A program made the position numbers and the translations under genes. From Candidatus Albibeggiatoa sp. nov. NOAA (lineage in GTDB: Bacteria; Pseudomonadota; Gammaproteobacteria; Beggiatoales; Beggiatoaceae): DNA of 64,000 nucleotides. Location of the stretch: assembly GCA_025800385.1 (NCBI GenBank), contig JAOXRS010000007.1, positions 1-64,000 of the forward strand, read 5' to 3'. Shown here piece after piece: positions 54,001 through 63,835 of this stretch. The notes under the pieces are model-generated. The model saw only the letters and a list, made by a program, of their open reading frames with translations. It did not search any database and was not told where the DNA came from. Position 1 is the first letter of the stretch, and every line of letters begins with the position of its first letter.

Positions 54001-55794
54001 ATGCGTAGCCACTACTGTGGACAAGTCAATGAGTCTTTCATTACTCAAGAAGTCACTTTATGCGGTTGGGTACACCGTCGGCGCGACCATGGTGGCGTAA
54101 TTTTCATCGATTTACGTGATCGTACAGGTTTAGTCCAAGTGGTGATTGACCCTGATACCGAGCAAGCCTTTGCTTTAGCTGAAAAAGTTAGAACCGAATA
54201 TGTGTTAAAAATCACAGGGAAAGTACGAAATCGTCCTGAAGGTACAGAAAATCCTGAGATGCCAACAGGTATGATTGAAGTGTTGGGCAAAGAATTAGAC
54301 ATCTTAAACGCGGCTGAAACCCCGCCATTCCAATTAGATGATGAGACTGTGAATGAAGAACATCGTTTACGTTATCGTTATATTGATTTGCGTCGTCCAT
54401 TGATGCAAGAACGTTTTCAAATGCGTGCTAAAGCCAACAACATCTTGCGTAATTACCTAGATGAAAAGGGCTTTTTAGAAATTGAAACCCCTATGTTAAC
54501 CAAGGCGACACCAGAAGGTGCACGGGATTATCTTGTACCCAGTCGTACCCATGAAGGGGATTTTTTCGCATTACCTCAATCGCCACAGTTGTTTAAACAA
54601 TTGTTAATGATGTCGGGTATGGATCGTTATTACCAAATCGTGCGTTGTTTCCGTGATGAAGATTTGCGTGCAGACCGTCAACCTGAATTTACTCAGTTAG
54701 ATATTGAGATGTCGTTCACCGATGAAGATGAGTTGCGCGGCATTATGGAAAACATGATTCGCCATTTATTCAAGCAAGTATTGGATGTCGAATTACCTAA
54801 CCCATTTCCGACGATGCCTTATGCAGAAGCAATGCAACGTTTTGGTTCTGATAAGCCTGATATGCGTAACCCGTTAGAAATTCAAGACGTAGCACATTTG
54901 TTACAAGATATTGAATTCAAAGTATTCGCTGCACCTGCAAAAGACCCAAATGGTCGTGTGGCAGCAATGAAAGTACCTCAAGGCAGCAAGAAATTATCAC
55001 GTAAGCAAATTGACGAATACACTAAATTTGTCAGCATTTACGGCGCGAAAGGCTTAGCGTACATCAAAGTTAACGATGTGAGCAAAGGACGCGAAGGCTT
55101 ACAGTCTCCAATCTTGAAATTCTTACCAGACGACGCAGTTGACGGGATTGTGAAATTAACCGCTGCAGAAGATGGCGATTTGATTTTCTTCGGTGCAGAT
55201 AAAACCAAAGTGGTGAATGAAGCCTTGGGCGCGTTGCGTTTGAAATTAGGCGAAGATTTAGAGTTAAACGAAGACGGTTGGAAACCATTATGGGTTGTTG
55301 ACTTCCCTATGTTCGAATGGAGCGACAGCGATAAACGTTGGGAATCATTACACCATCCGTTCACCTCACCAGACGTAGACGTGAGTGCATTAGAAGCTGA
55401 CCCGAAAGCCTGCTTATCTCGTGCTTATGACATGGTGTTGAATGGTTCAGAAATCGGCGGTGGTTCGATTCGTATTCACAAACCAGAAATGCAAGCGGCT
55501 GTATTCAAGTTATTGGGTATTGGTGATGAGGAAGCACGTGAGAAATTTGGTTTCTTGTTGGATGCGTTGAAATATGGTTGTCCGCCGCATGGTGGTATCG
55601 CATTTGGTTTAGATCGTTTGGTGACGTTGATGAGTGGTGCAAGTTCAATCCGTGATGTGATTGCCTTCCCTAAAACCCAGACTGCAAGTTGTTTATTGAC
55701 TTCTGCGCCATCGGCTGCCAGTGATGCACAATTGCGTGAATTGAATATTAAATTACGTCCTCGGATTAAAGAATCGAAAGAAACTGAGGCCTAA
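54001..55794 (+). CDS. aspS: Aspartate-tRNA ligase
   Basis: The 597-residue class II synthetase has an OB-fold anticodon domain (1-105, [19 protein letters not shown]), motif 2 ([20 protein letters not shown]), a bacterial GAD insert (about 290-420), and motif 3 ([13 protein letters not shown]). It charges tRNA-Asp in the cytosol. The length is typical for bacterial AspRS. It is the clearest housekeeping gene here. A GGAATACAG leader precedes the ATG. It cannot be told by eye whether this enzyme is discriminating or not; no gatCAB is in the window. Confidence 0.97.
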   Translation: MRSHYCGQVNESFITQEVTLCGWVHRRRDHGGVIFIDLRDRTGLVQVVIDPDTEQAFALAEKVRTEYVLKITGKVRNRPEGTENPEMPTGMIEVLGKELDILNAAETPPFQLDDETVNEEHRLRYRYIDLRRPLMQERFQMRAKANNILRNYLDEKGFLEIETPMLTKATPEGARDYLVPSRTHEGDFFALPQSPQLFKQLLMMSGMDRYYQIVRCFRDEDLRADRQPEFTQLDIEMSFTDEDELRGIMENMIRHLFKQVLDVELPNPFPTMPYAEAMQRFGSDKPDMRNPLEIQDVAHLLQDIEFKVFAAPAKDPNGRVAAMKVPQGSKKLSRKQIDEYTKFVSIYGAKGLAYIKVNDVSKGREGLQSPILKFLPDDAVDGIVKLTAAEDGDLIFFGADKTKVVNEALGALRLKLGEDLELNEDGWKPLWVVDFPMFEWSDSDKRWESLHHPFTSPDVDVSALEADPKACLSRAYDMVLNGSEIGGGSIRIHKPEMQAAVFKLLGIGDEEAREKFGFLLDALKYGCPPHGGIAFGLDRLVTLMSGASSIRDVIAFPKTQTASCLLTSAPSAASDAQLRELNIKLRPRIKESKETEA

Positions 55795-55805
55795 TTTAGC
55801 AATGT

Positions 55806-55834
55806 AAGTTGGGGCTTGTAATGAGTCTCAACTT
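55806..55834 (+). terminator. Stem-loop after aspS
   Basis: An 11-bp stem including two G-T pairs (55806-55816 with 55824-55834) and a 7-base loop lies 12 bases past the aspS stop. A T tract is lacking, so efficiency is uncertain. Confidence 0.5.
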
Positions 55835-56112
55835 AACTGATACCTACCTGCTCTGTTTATAGCTCATTTTCGAAGTTCCCTTTTTCTTTACACTAAAGCT
55901 TACTGGCGAAACCCATCTAAACCATTATTTGCAAAGATGCTAAATTAAATCTAGCAAGTTCATTTTATTCAAAAATATAAATAGTGAGTCTTTTTTCACT
56001 TTCATAATGATCCGCAAAAATTGACTAAAATATTGTATAGTTAGAGCAACGCAATCAAAAATATTTATCAAATGTCATTCTTAATCAATAATGCACTCAA
56101 TATAAGACTCGG
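55835..56112. other. Intergenic region between aspS and nfeD-like gene
   Basis: These 278 bases are AT-rich. I found no gene fragment, repeat or well-formed promoter in them beyond the stem-loop noted just upstream. Confidence 0.4.
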
Positions 56113-57489
56113 ATGCCTAATATGCTAATTCGTCAACTTCTATTTTTAATCAGCTTATTGTTTTCACCTGTACTCATGGCGCAATCTGCATGGGTATTAC
56201 AAATCAATGGTGCAATTGGCCCTGCAACAGCCGATTATGTAGAACGAGGTATTAACGAAGCACGCGAGCAAGATGCAAAATTGATTATTTTACAAATTGA
56301 TACTCCCGGTGGCCTAGATACATCGATGCGCCAAATTATCAAAGTCATTATCAATTCACCGATTCCTGTAGCTAGCTATGTCAGTCCTTCAGGTGCGCGA
56401 GCAGCCAGTGCAGGCACATATATTTTATACGCCAGCCATATTGCAGCCATGGCACCTGCAACCAACTTAGGCGCGGCCACACCTGTACAAATTGGCGGGT
56501 TTGGTGACTTATCTCCACCCGAATTACCTGATACATCAGAAAAGCCAGAATCTGAACCTAAAACACCGCAATCGCCACAAGAAGCTAAATCCTCAATGGA
56601 AAAGAAAATGGTGAACGATGCCGAGGCCTATATTCGTTCTTTGGCACAAATGCATGGGCGCAATGAAGAATGGGCAGCTAAAGCCGTACGTGAAGCGGCC
56701 AGCCTTTCAGCACAAGCTGCGTTAGAAAAAAATGTGGTGGATTTAGTCGCAGAAGATTTACAAGATTTATTACGGCAGATTAATGGGCGTGAAATCAAAA
56801 TGTTTGGCCAATCTACGATTTTAACCAATACAGATCAGCTTGCTTTAAAAATAGTAGAACCTGATTGGCGCAATAAATTATTATCCATTATCACCGATCC
56901 TAATGTGGCTTATATTTTGATGTTACTAGGAATTTATGGGTTATTCTTCGAGCTGATGAATCCCGGAAGTGTTGTCCCCGGTGTAATTGGTGGGATTTGT
57001 TTGATTCTCGCCTTATTCGCGTTTCAAGTGCTACCTGTGAATTATGCGGGATTATTGCTGATTTTGCTGGGCTACTCCTTTATGGTCGCAGAGGCCTTTT
57101 TACCCAGTTTTGGTATTCTAGGAATTGGTGGGGTCATTTCATTTATTATCGGCTCGATTATTTTGTTGGATACCGATTTACCACAATATCAAATTTCTAA
57201 AGCATTGATTGTGTCTATCGGTGTGGTTAGTGTCGGCTTTTTTGTATTTGTGGTGAGTTGGGCATTAAAAGTACATAAAACCCCTAAAATCACAGGTATT
57301 GATGGCATTGTAGGGGAAGTGGGTGAATGTGTAGAAGCCTCGCCATTACGCGTGCACGTACATGGTGAAGCATGGAAAGCACAATCGATGAAACCGATCC
57401 AGGTGGGACAAAAAATACAAGTCACTGCCATTCATGGGTTAGAATTAGCGGTAACACCCATTATTTATCAAGGTGAGGAAACTAAGTAA
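56113..57489 (+). CDS. NfeD family ClpP-class membrane serine protease
   Basis: The 458-residue protein has a signal peptide (MLIRQLLFLISLLFSPVLMA from Met4). A ClpP-type protease domain follows (about 25-235; IDTPGGLDTSMRQI, and SPSGARAASAGTYI with the likely nucleophile Ser99), with a Pro/Glu/Ser-rich insert at about 135-165. Four membrane helices span about 270-390 and a C-terminal OB-fold NfeDC domain (about 400-455) ends it. Long NfeD proteins are usually encoded next to a slipin/stomatin, their substrate. Here the gene is instead directly followed by a TonB-type gene. Met4 (56122) is an alternative start. Confidence 0.9.
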   Translation: MPNMLIRQLLFLISLLFSPVLMAQSAWVLQINGAIGPATADYVERGINEAREQDAKLIILQIDTPGGLDTSMRQIIKVIINSPIPVASYVSPSGARAASAGTYILYASHIAAMAPATNLGAATPVQIGGFGDLSPPELPDTSEKPESEPKTPQSPQEAKSSMEKKMVNDAEAYIRSLAQMHGRNEEWAAKAVREAASLSAQAALEKNVVDLVAEDLQDLLRQINGREIKMFGQSTILTNTDQLALKIVEPDWRNKLLSIITDPNVAYILMLLGIYGLFFELMNPGSVVPGVIGGICLILALFAFQVLPVNYAGLLLILLGYSFMVAEAFLPSFGILGIGGVISFIIGSIILLDTDLPQYQISKALIVSIGVVSVGFFVFVVSWALKVHKTPKITGIDGIVGEVGECVEASPLRVHVHGEAWKAQSMKPIQVGQKIQVTAIHGLELAVTPIIYQGEETK

Positions 57490-58395
57490 ATGGCTGCAAC
57501 GATTTCGCCAGCAACAGAGCGATTGATTACCACTATATTCATTTCCACGGTATTACATGCTGTTTTGGTTTTCGGCATTAGCTTTGTGCTACCCGAATCA
57601 AAACCGCGCAAAAATGTATCGATGGAAGTGATTTTAGTGCAAAAAACGTCCGAGAAAAAACCTGAAAAAGCCGACTTTCTCGCCCAAGCAACACAAGAAG
57701 GCGGCGGCGAGCAAGAAGAAGCCCACCGTCCAACCAGTCCCACGCCTGCACCATTTCCTGATCCCGAGCCAAAGCCGATTTCAACACCACCACCTAGTGA
57801 AGCGGCCAGTAAACCCAAGCCAACCCAAGTAGCACAAATCAGTGCACCTAACCCAAGTGAGCATAAAATCGCGCCAGAACAGAATCAAGATGCACCACAA
57901 GAAGAAGGTGAAGTCGGTGAAGGCAAACAAGAAATCAATACCCCAGATATGTCTGCATTGACACTCATTAATAATGCCCGTGCTTCGGTGGCCAGTATTC
58001 AAGCTGAATTAGATAAAAAGTTCGTCGCTTATTCCAAACGTCCACGCCATAAATTTATCAGTGCCAGCACTCAAGAATATAAGTTTGCTAGTTACATGGA
58101 TGCGTGGCGGCAAAAAGTGGAAAAAATCGGTACACTGAATTTTCCAAAAGAAGCCCAGAAAAAAAATATTTCAGGTAAACTCACGTTAGATGTCGCATTA
58201 AACAAAGATGGTACAATTCGCAGCTTAAAAATTTTAAAAGCGTCTAAGTATGCTATTTTAGATAAGGCCGCAGTGCGTATTGTGCGTATGTCTGCGCCAT
58301 TTGCCCCATTTCCTAGAAATATTAGTAAAGATATAGATATTTTACATATTACTCGCACTTGGGTGTTTGAGTATGGTACGGTTACCAGTCGTTAA
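57490..58395 (+). CDS. TonB family energy-transducing protein
   Basis: The 301-residue protein has one N-terminal membrane helix (about 16-37), a Pro-rich periplasm-spanning region (about 70-150, PTPAPFPDPEPKPISTPPP) and a C-terminal TonB domain (about 200-300; SGKLTLDVALNKDGTIRSLKILKASKYAILDKAAVRIVR). TonB couples the proton gradient to outer-membrane receptors. ExbB/ExbD are not adjacent. The ATG directly follows the nfeD stop. Linkage with NfeD suggests co-expression, though no shared function is known. Confidence 0.88.
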   Translation: MAATISPATERLITTIFISTVLHAVLVFGISFVLPESKPRKNVSMEVILVQKTSEKKPEKADFLAQATQEGGGEQEEAHRPTSPTPAPFPDPEPKPISTPPPSEAASKPKPTQVAQISAPNPSEHKIAPEQNQDAPQEEGEVGEGKQEINTPDMSALTLINNARASVASIQAELDKKFVAYSKRPRHKFISASTQEYKFASYMDAWRQKVEKIGTLNFPKEAQKKNISGKLTLDVALNKDGTIRSLKILKASKYAILDKAAVRIVRMSAPFAPFPRNISKDIDILHITRTWVFEYGTVTSR

Positions 58396-58446
58396 AATAA
58401 GTCATTTTCTTGATTGGCAACACTTTGTATTCGCTTAGAATCGCAG

Positions 58447-58452
58447 TATAAT
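58447..58452 (+). promoter_or_regulatory. -10 box upstream of the roadblock-like gene
   Basis: A perfect TATAAT lies 44 bases before the start codon; the -35 region at the expected distance (TTTGTA) is poor. There is a strong AAGGAG ribosome site at about 58485. Confidence 0.4.
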
Positions 58453-58495
58453 CATATTGCATTTTCTTCGTTTTGCATGGATTTAAGGAGTCACA

Positions 58496-58900
58496 ATGGA
58501 TATTAATGAAATTTGTAGTGAAATTGTTCGCACTGTTGATGCTGCATTAGGCTGTGCAGTTGTGGATTTAAATAGTGGTTTATTATTGGGCGTATCCCAT
58601 AATGTACCTTATTTCACTCAATCTTATTTAGATGCAGTTGCAGCGGCGGCGGTTGATATGTTTCGTGGTCGTACAATCAGTGCAGTAGAAGATATGATTG
58701 CCAATATGCGTGGTAATAGCAAAGCGCATTTAGTCAAAGAAGTGCAAATGACTACCGAAAATACATTTCATTTCATGATGATTGTACCAGACAAGCCTGA
58801 TGCGTTAGTGGTATTAGTCACCAGTCGCAAAGCGAATTTAGGTATGGGTTGGGCTTCATTACGCCGCGTTGTGCCTCAACTTACTCCATTATGTCCTTAA
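58496..58900 (+). CDS. Roadblock/LC7-like regulatory protein
   Basis: The 134-residue cytosolic protein resembles a roadblock/LC7 fold: an N-terminal helix, then GCAVVDLNSGLLLGVSH (strand-turn-strand), a long helix (AVAAAAVDMFRGRTISAVEDM), and further strands (HFMMIVPDKPDALVVLVTSRKANLGM). Bacterial members such as MglB are GTPase regulators or dimerisation modules. No GTPase gene is nearby. The AAGGAG site makes the start firm. Fold assignment is by pattern only. Confidence 0.6.
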   Translation: MDINEICSEIVRTVDAALGCAVVDLNSGLLLGVSHNVPYFTQSYLDAVAAAAVDMFRGRTISAVEDMIANMRGNSKAHLVKEVQMTTENTFHFMMIVPDKPDALVVLVTSRKANLGMGWASLRRVVPQLTPLCP

Positions 58901-58944
58901 TGTAGACTGCTCAGGCGTGAACGCTACAAATTGGGTAGGCAGCG

Positions 58945-59805
58945 TCACGTCTTGTTTTGGCATAAACTGACTCGGGCTTGCCCCGCCAAATCCTTAATCG
59001 TTTCCACTTTTTGATAGCCCTGTTCTAATAGAATCTGTTGTACCACCACTTCTTGATCGTATCCATGTTCAAACAGTAAATAGCCTTCAGGCAAAAGAAA
59101 GTCTTTGGCTTGAGCGGCAATTTCTCGAATATCATTCAATCCATCTTGTCCAGAAGTTAAGGCTTGTCGTGGTTCAAATTGCACATCACCTTGAGTTAAA
59201 TGCGGGTCATCGTCAGCAATATAAGGCGGGTTGGATACAATGATATGAGCTTGCAGCATGGGTAAATCCCGAAACCAATGGCTGAGATAAAATTGTACCT
59301 GATTTAGTTGTAAAGCTTGTGCATTGTGTTTTGCCATTTCTAATGCTTGTGGATTCACATCAACCGCAATCACTTGAGCTTGTGGGCATTCCTGCGCCAA
59401 AGCCAACGCAATCGCCCCACTGCCCGTACCCAAATCTAAAATGATCGGTTGTGCAATACTTTCAATATATTTCAAAGCATGTTCAACTAATAACTCGGTT
59501 TCAGGGCGAGGGATTAAAGTGGCTGCATTCACCTGTAAATTCAATGACCAAAATTCCTTATGACCTGTTAAATAGGCAATCGGCTGATGTTGCACACGTT
59601 GTTCAATTAAAGATTGGAACTGCTGCCATTGTGTATCATCGAGTAATTTTTCTGGCCATGCGTACAATTGCGCTCGTGAAATACCCAACACATGGGTGAG
59701 TAAAATTTCAGCATCTAAACGCGGCGTATCTAAGTGCTGTAGTTGTTCAGTTGCAAAGCGCAATGCCGTTTGTCGTGAAGTTGTAGACATATTTTTTAAT
59801 TGCAT
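58945..59805 (-). CDS. prmC: Peptide chain release factor N5-glutamine methyltransferase
   Basis: The 286-residue PrmC methylates the GGQ glutamine of RF1/RF2. It has an N-terminal helical domain, a SAM-binding DLGTGSG (124-130) and the catalytic NPPY (192-195). Length is normal. Met6 is an alternative start. It is on the same strand as recB, which ends 46 bases upstream of it. prfA, its common neighbour, is absent. Confidence 0.94.
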   Translation of the reverse strand: MQLKNMSTTSRQTALRFATEQLQHLDTPRLDAEILLTHVLGISRAQLYAWPEKLLDDTQWQQFQSLIEQRVQHQPIAYLTGHKEFWSLNLQVNAATLIPRPETELLVEHALKYIESIAQPIILDLGTGSGAIALALAQECPQAQVIAVDVNPQALEMAKHNAQALQLNQVQFYLSHWFRDLPMLQAHIIVSNPPYIADDDPHLTQGDVQFEPRQALTSGQDGLNDIREIAAQAKDFLLPEGYLLFEHGYDQEVVVQQILLEQGYQKVETIKDLAGQARVSLCQNKT

Positions 59806-59851
59806 AAAGTTATGAATATAAGCTAGTTTTATTAAATATCAAAATAAGCGT

Positions 59852-62800
59852 TTAAATACCAAATAATTCAGATAAAGCCTCGATCAGTTCTTTAGACGGC
59901 ATATCATAAAATATACCCACTTCTTGCCCCCACTCTGGCCGCATACCTCTCACGAATAAATAATATACGCCACCAAAATGCTGAGCATAATCATAATGTG
60001 GCACGCGTAAGCTCAAATAACGGTGTAAAGCCACTGTATAAATATAATATTGCAATAAATAACGCTCACGTTGTACCACATGGCTCAATTGCTCAAAATG
60101 GTAATCATTGGGCTGCATCCCTAAAAAATGGGTTTTATAATCCACAATATAAAATTTGCCTTCAAACTCAAACACCATGTCAATATAGCCTTTCAGCAAA
60201 CCTTGTACGGGTGCAAACGCCAAACGACTAAATTGTGCATTTAAAGGAATCTGCATCGTATGCCCATATTGTTGAAATACGGATTGAATATCTTGTGGTT
60301 GAATGGGATTGAGTGGATAATAAAATTCTAATTCATCTAAACGTTTGTCTTTATTTATATTAGAAAGTTTAAATGCAGGATTTTCCAAGCTTAGCGGTGT
60401 ATGCAAAACATCTTGCAAAAATTTCAATAAAATGGCGTGCCACTGCTCAATATCATAACCCGCATTGCTAATCTGATATTCTAATCGTTTAGCTAAATTT
60501 TCAGTATCTAAAGTAAAATCTATTTTTTCAAACAAAGTATGTAAGAAAACACCCGCAGTTGCGCCGCGAGGAAAATCAAAAATACTCGGTTCATCTTCTA
60601 TCACAATATCCAATGTGACACTGGGTTTAACTTGGGTCATTTCGTCATGGTCGGGGCGTTCATGAATATCGGTACTGGCCGACTTGTGCGAGGTTAAGGC
60701 ACTAAAGCTGGAAACTCTCCAATTCTTATTAATTTGCCCAACAAAATCCCGAACCTGCAAATGTGACTCTGTATCGGCCTGACGTTGATATAAAACAGGT
60801 TTAACCAATATATCACTTAATGCAATAGTGTGCTCCGAACTTTGAATCACCTGATGTATGTCATGTTCCAAACTGGCATCATTGACACTGGAAAAGGTTT
60901 TGCTGTCAATTTGCGGATGTAATAAGTGCGCCAATGGTGAAGTTTCTGCCCCTGCAAAATTGCCCCATAATAAATAACAACGATGTTTTGCCCGTGTGAC
61001 AGCGACATAGAATAAACGCAGATTTTCAGCTTGTTCCTCGCGTAAAGCCGCTTCAAGGTTTATTTCTTGTTGTTTCGATCCAATATCAAGCACTCGCTGC
61101 CCTGTTTCATCATGAAAAATAAATTGGCCTTGTTTGCCTTTCTGTCTCGCATTATGTAGCTTGCCATCCCAAATATACGGACAAAATACAATTGGATACT
61201 CTAACCCTTTGCTTTTATGAATCGTAACAATTTTAACCCGTTTTTCATCACTTTCTAATCTAAGCTGCAATTCTTCATTTTCTGTACCATTATTTTGCTG
61301 CTGTTTTTGCCCCAGCCAGTGGCACAAAGCGTGGATACCTAATTTATTTTGCATCGTCGCTTGTTGTAATACCTCACCCGCGTGTAGCACATTGGTCAAA
61401 CGCCGCTCGCCATCAGAAAACTTTAATAAACGTGCCGCTACCTGCTCTTGGCGCAATAATGCCCGAAACATTTGAATAAAGCCTTGCTGCTGCCAAATAA
61501 AATTATAATGGTGTAAACGCTTTAGGTATTTTGACCACGTATGTTCCTGTTCAACAATAGCTTGTAACTGACTGCCCGTTAAACCGAAGATATGTGTGGT
61601 CAGTGCGGATTTAACCAAACCTTCTTGATGTGGCTCTGCAATTGCTCTTAAAATCCGATAAATTTCTATCATTTCCATGGTTTCAAACAGGCTGTCTTGG
61701 CTATAAATCACGCTGGGAATTTGCTGTGAACGTAATACTTCTTGTAGTTGTCGAGCTTGCTCATTGGTACGGACTAAAATTGCAATATCACCCGCTTCAA
61801 TTGGTTTTTGCTTTATGTCCCCATTTTCATCTGTTTTTTGAATGCTTGCTTGACCTTGCAATGCTAAATTTAATAAACGCGCAATTTCTGAGGCCACAAC
61901 TTGTGGAATGAATTTATTAGCGGCTTCTTTGCTGATTTGTTTACCTGTATCTAGTTCAAACTGTTCACGTTTTACCAACCATAATTGTAAAGGTGCTTGG
62001 GCTTGATTTTGGATCAATAATTGTGCGGATTGCGTCGCTTGTTGTGGTGGGTTTACAGGGTGGAATGGAATTTCTTCAAATAAAAAAGGGTTGTTTGCTT
62101 GTGAATAGCTAAATAAATGGTTGATGGCATAAATTAAACGGCTCTCAGATCGCCAATTGGTATTTAACGTGTGATGGGCTTGAGCATGGCGATAGGCATC
62201 AATATAAGCAAAAATATCTGCACCGCGAAAACTATAAATGGCCTGTTTAGGATCACCGATAAAAAATAGAATAGGATTATCTTGGCTGGCGTAAACCTGA
62301 TGAAATATCTGATATTGCACGGGATCAGTGTCTTGGAATTCGTCGATCAGAGCCGCATGATATTTGCGTCGAATCGAAATCGCTAAATATTTACCAAAGT
62401 GCGAAGTTAAACCTTTATAAACGCCTGTTAATAAGTCATCAAATGATTGTACTTGCTGCTCCATTTTTCGTTGTTGTAACATAATATCGACTTGCTGGAA
62501 TAATTTGATTTTTAAAGCCAAAAACTGCTTATCATAAATCCCCAAATCATCCTCGTCTTGGCCTGTCAGTGCATATTGTGCAGATAGCAATTGCTCACAT
62601 AAATTAAAAAATGGATGGCTTGGCGTTTCACCTGATTTTTTAGTGGCACTTTGCAAAGTTTCAGGCGTGAACTTAATAAAATTCTTAGGCAGATAGACAC
62701 TGGCTAAATTGGCAAAAAATTCATCTAATTCATCGAACCATTTGGGAATGGTATTTTTTTTATAACGCGCTCGATTTAAATCAGGGTGCTCTAGTAATAG

Positions 62801-63520
62801 CTTTTTTAGTTCATGCTTTTCAGTTTGCCATAATTGCTTGGCTTCTTGAAAACTATCTAAAAACCGTTTTTCATACAATGTTGGGTCTTTTGTCTCGATT
62901 TGTTCAGGTTCAATACGTAAGAAGGGCTGACCAATCAACTTGCCATTATCGATAATTTGCATCAACTTATCAGGGTTTTCACACACACCACCAAGCAAAT
63001 AGGAAATAAATAAACTATTGGCAGGATAAATATATTGTCGCCAAAAATCTTCAACAATTTGTCTAAGCAAACCACGTTGATCTTTGATTAATTCTAGATC
63101 GAATAAAATCCCACTTTCAAATGCATTATCTTGCAAAGTGCGACGGCAAAAACTGTGAATGGTATAAATTGCAGCCTCATCAAACCCCCGAATCGCTAGC
63201 TTTAAATAACTGGCGGCCTCTTTATGCTGCGGATATTTTTGTAATAACTTTTGCAATAATTCATCATCGCTATGTCCTTGCTGAAATGCGGCTAATGTTT
63301 CAGCCAAGCGTTTACGAATCCTATCACGCAACTCGCCTGTCGCGGCTTCGGTAAAAGTTACCACCAGAATTTTATCAACAGGAATATGTGCCTCTAACAC
63401 CAAACGCACGAATAAAATCGCAATAGTGTAGGTTTTTCCTGTGCCTGCACTGGCTTCAATCAGATTAATACCGTTTAGATCAACGTTGACAGGGTCAATC
63501 GGTTGCACATGTTGGGACAT
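59852..63520 (-). CDS. recB: Exodeoxyribonuclease V, beta subunit (RecB)
   Basis: The 1222-residue protein is a RecB. It has a UvrD-type helicase with Walker A EASAGTGKTYTIA (near 23-35), DEFQDTDPVQY, GDPKQAIYSFRGAD and VTIHKSKGLEYPIVF, then the C-terminal nuclease with its KGYIDMVFEF and YIVDYKTHFLG metal/catalytic motif (near 1130-1155). It unwinds and degrades double-strand ends in the RecBCD complex. Neither recC nor recD is adjacent in this window: prmC lies on one side and a divergent gspF-like gene on the other. Confidence 0.96.
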   Translation of the reverse strand: MSQHVQPIDPVNVDLNGINLIEASAGTGKTYTIAILFVRLVLEAHIPVDKILVVTFTEAATGELRDRIRKRLAETLAAFQQGHSDDELLQKLLQKYPQHKEAASYLKLAIRGFDEAAIYTIHSFCRRTLQDNAFESGILFDLELIKDQRGLLRQIVEDFWRQYIYPANSLFISYLLGGVCENPDKLMQIIDNGKLIGQPFLRIEPEQIETKDPTLYEKRFLDSFQEAKQLWQTEKHELKKLLLEHPDLNRARYKKNTIPKWFDELDEFFANLASVYLPKNFIKFTPETLQSATKKSGETPSHPFFNLCEQLLSAQYALTGQDEDDLGIYDKQFLALKIKLFQQVDIMLQQRKMEQQVQSFDDLLTGVYKGLTSHFGKYLAISIRRKYHAALIDEFQDTDPVQYQIFHQVYASQDNPILFFIGDPKQAIYSFRGADIFAYIDAYRHAQAHHTLNTNWRSESRLIYAINHLFSYSQANNPFLFEEIPFHPVNPPQQATQSAQLLIQNQAQAPLQLWLVKREQFELDTGKQISKEAANKFIPQVVASEIARLLNLALQGQASIQKTDENGDIKQKPIEAGDIAILVRTNEQARQLQEVLRSQQIPSVIYSQDSLFETMEMIEIYRILRAIAEPHQEGLVKSALTTHIFGLTGSQLQAIVEQEHTWSKYLKRLHHYNFIWQQQGFIQMFRALLRQEQVAARLLKFSDGERRLTNVLHAGEVLQQATMQNKLGIHALCHWLGQKQQQNNGTENEELQLRLESDEKRVKIVTIHKSKGLEYPIVFCPYIWDGKLHNARQKGKQGQFIFHDETGQRVLDIGSKQQEINLEAALREEQAENLRLFYVAVTRAKHRCYLLWGNFAGAETSPLAHLLHPQIDSKTFSSVNDASLEHDIHQVIQSSEHTIALSDILVKPVLYQRQADTESHLQVRDFVGQINKNWRVSSFSALTSHKSASTDIHERPDHDEMTQVKPSVTLDIVIEDEPSIFDFPRGATAGVFLHTLFEKIDFTLDTENLAKRLEYQISNAGYDIEQWHAILLKFLQDVLHTPLSLENPAFKLSNINKDKRLDELEFYYPLNPIQPQDIQSVFQQYGHTMQIPLNAQFSRLAFAPVQGLLKGYIDMVFEFEGKFYIVDYKTHFLGMQPNDYHFEQLSHVVQRERYLLQYYIYTVALHRYLSLRVPHYDYAQHFGGVYYLFVRGMRPEWGQEVGIFYDMPSKELIEALSELFGI

Positions 63521-63835
63521 ATTTGGATGTGGTCAAAATAAATAAAAAAGCTTGATAACAAAATATATGGCAAAAGTATAGAGGAAAGAGTCACTATGAA
63601 TGATAAATTTAGAATGATGAGTGAAAATCTTTGATGATTTATACGTAATGATGAATAAGAAAGCGGGCGTATTTTGTTATATCAATAGCTGAATATTAAA
63701 TCCGTTGTTATCACATAACGATACAATTTGCTACAATGCGCTGCAATTATTCATCATTTTTAACAAAGCTGGGCAGTCCAATTTTATGTATGATATGGCT
63801 GTCCTAAACAAGCTTGATTAACAAAGAGAAATATT
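63521..63835. other. Intergenic region between recB and gspF-like gene
   Basis: These 315 bases hold no recognisable gene. A 12-codon frame (ATG at 63596) has a purine-rich leader but is too short to support. A TTATCA/TACAAT pair near 63712-63740 could serve as a weak promoter for the downstream gene. Confidence 0.35.

Noticed and set aside
63596..63634. 12-codon frame with a purine-rich leader
   Set aside because: Too short and without any conserved feature to claim as a gene.
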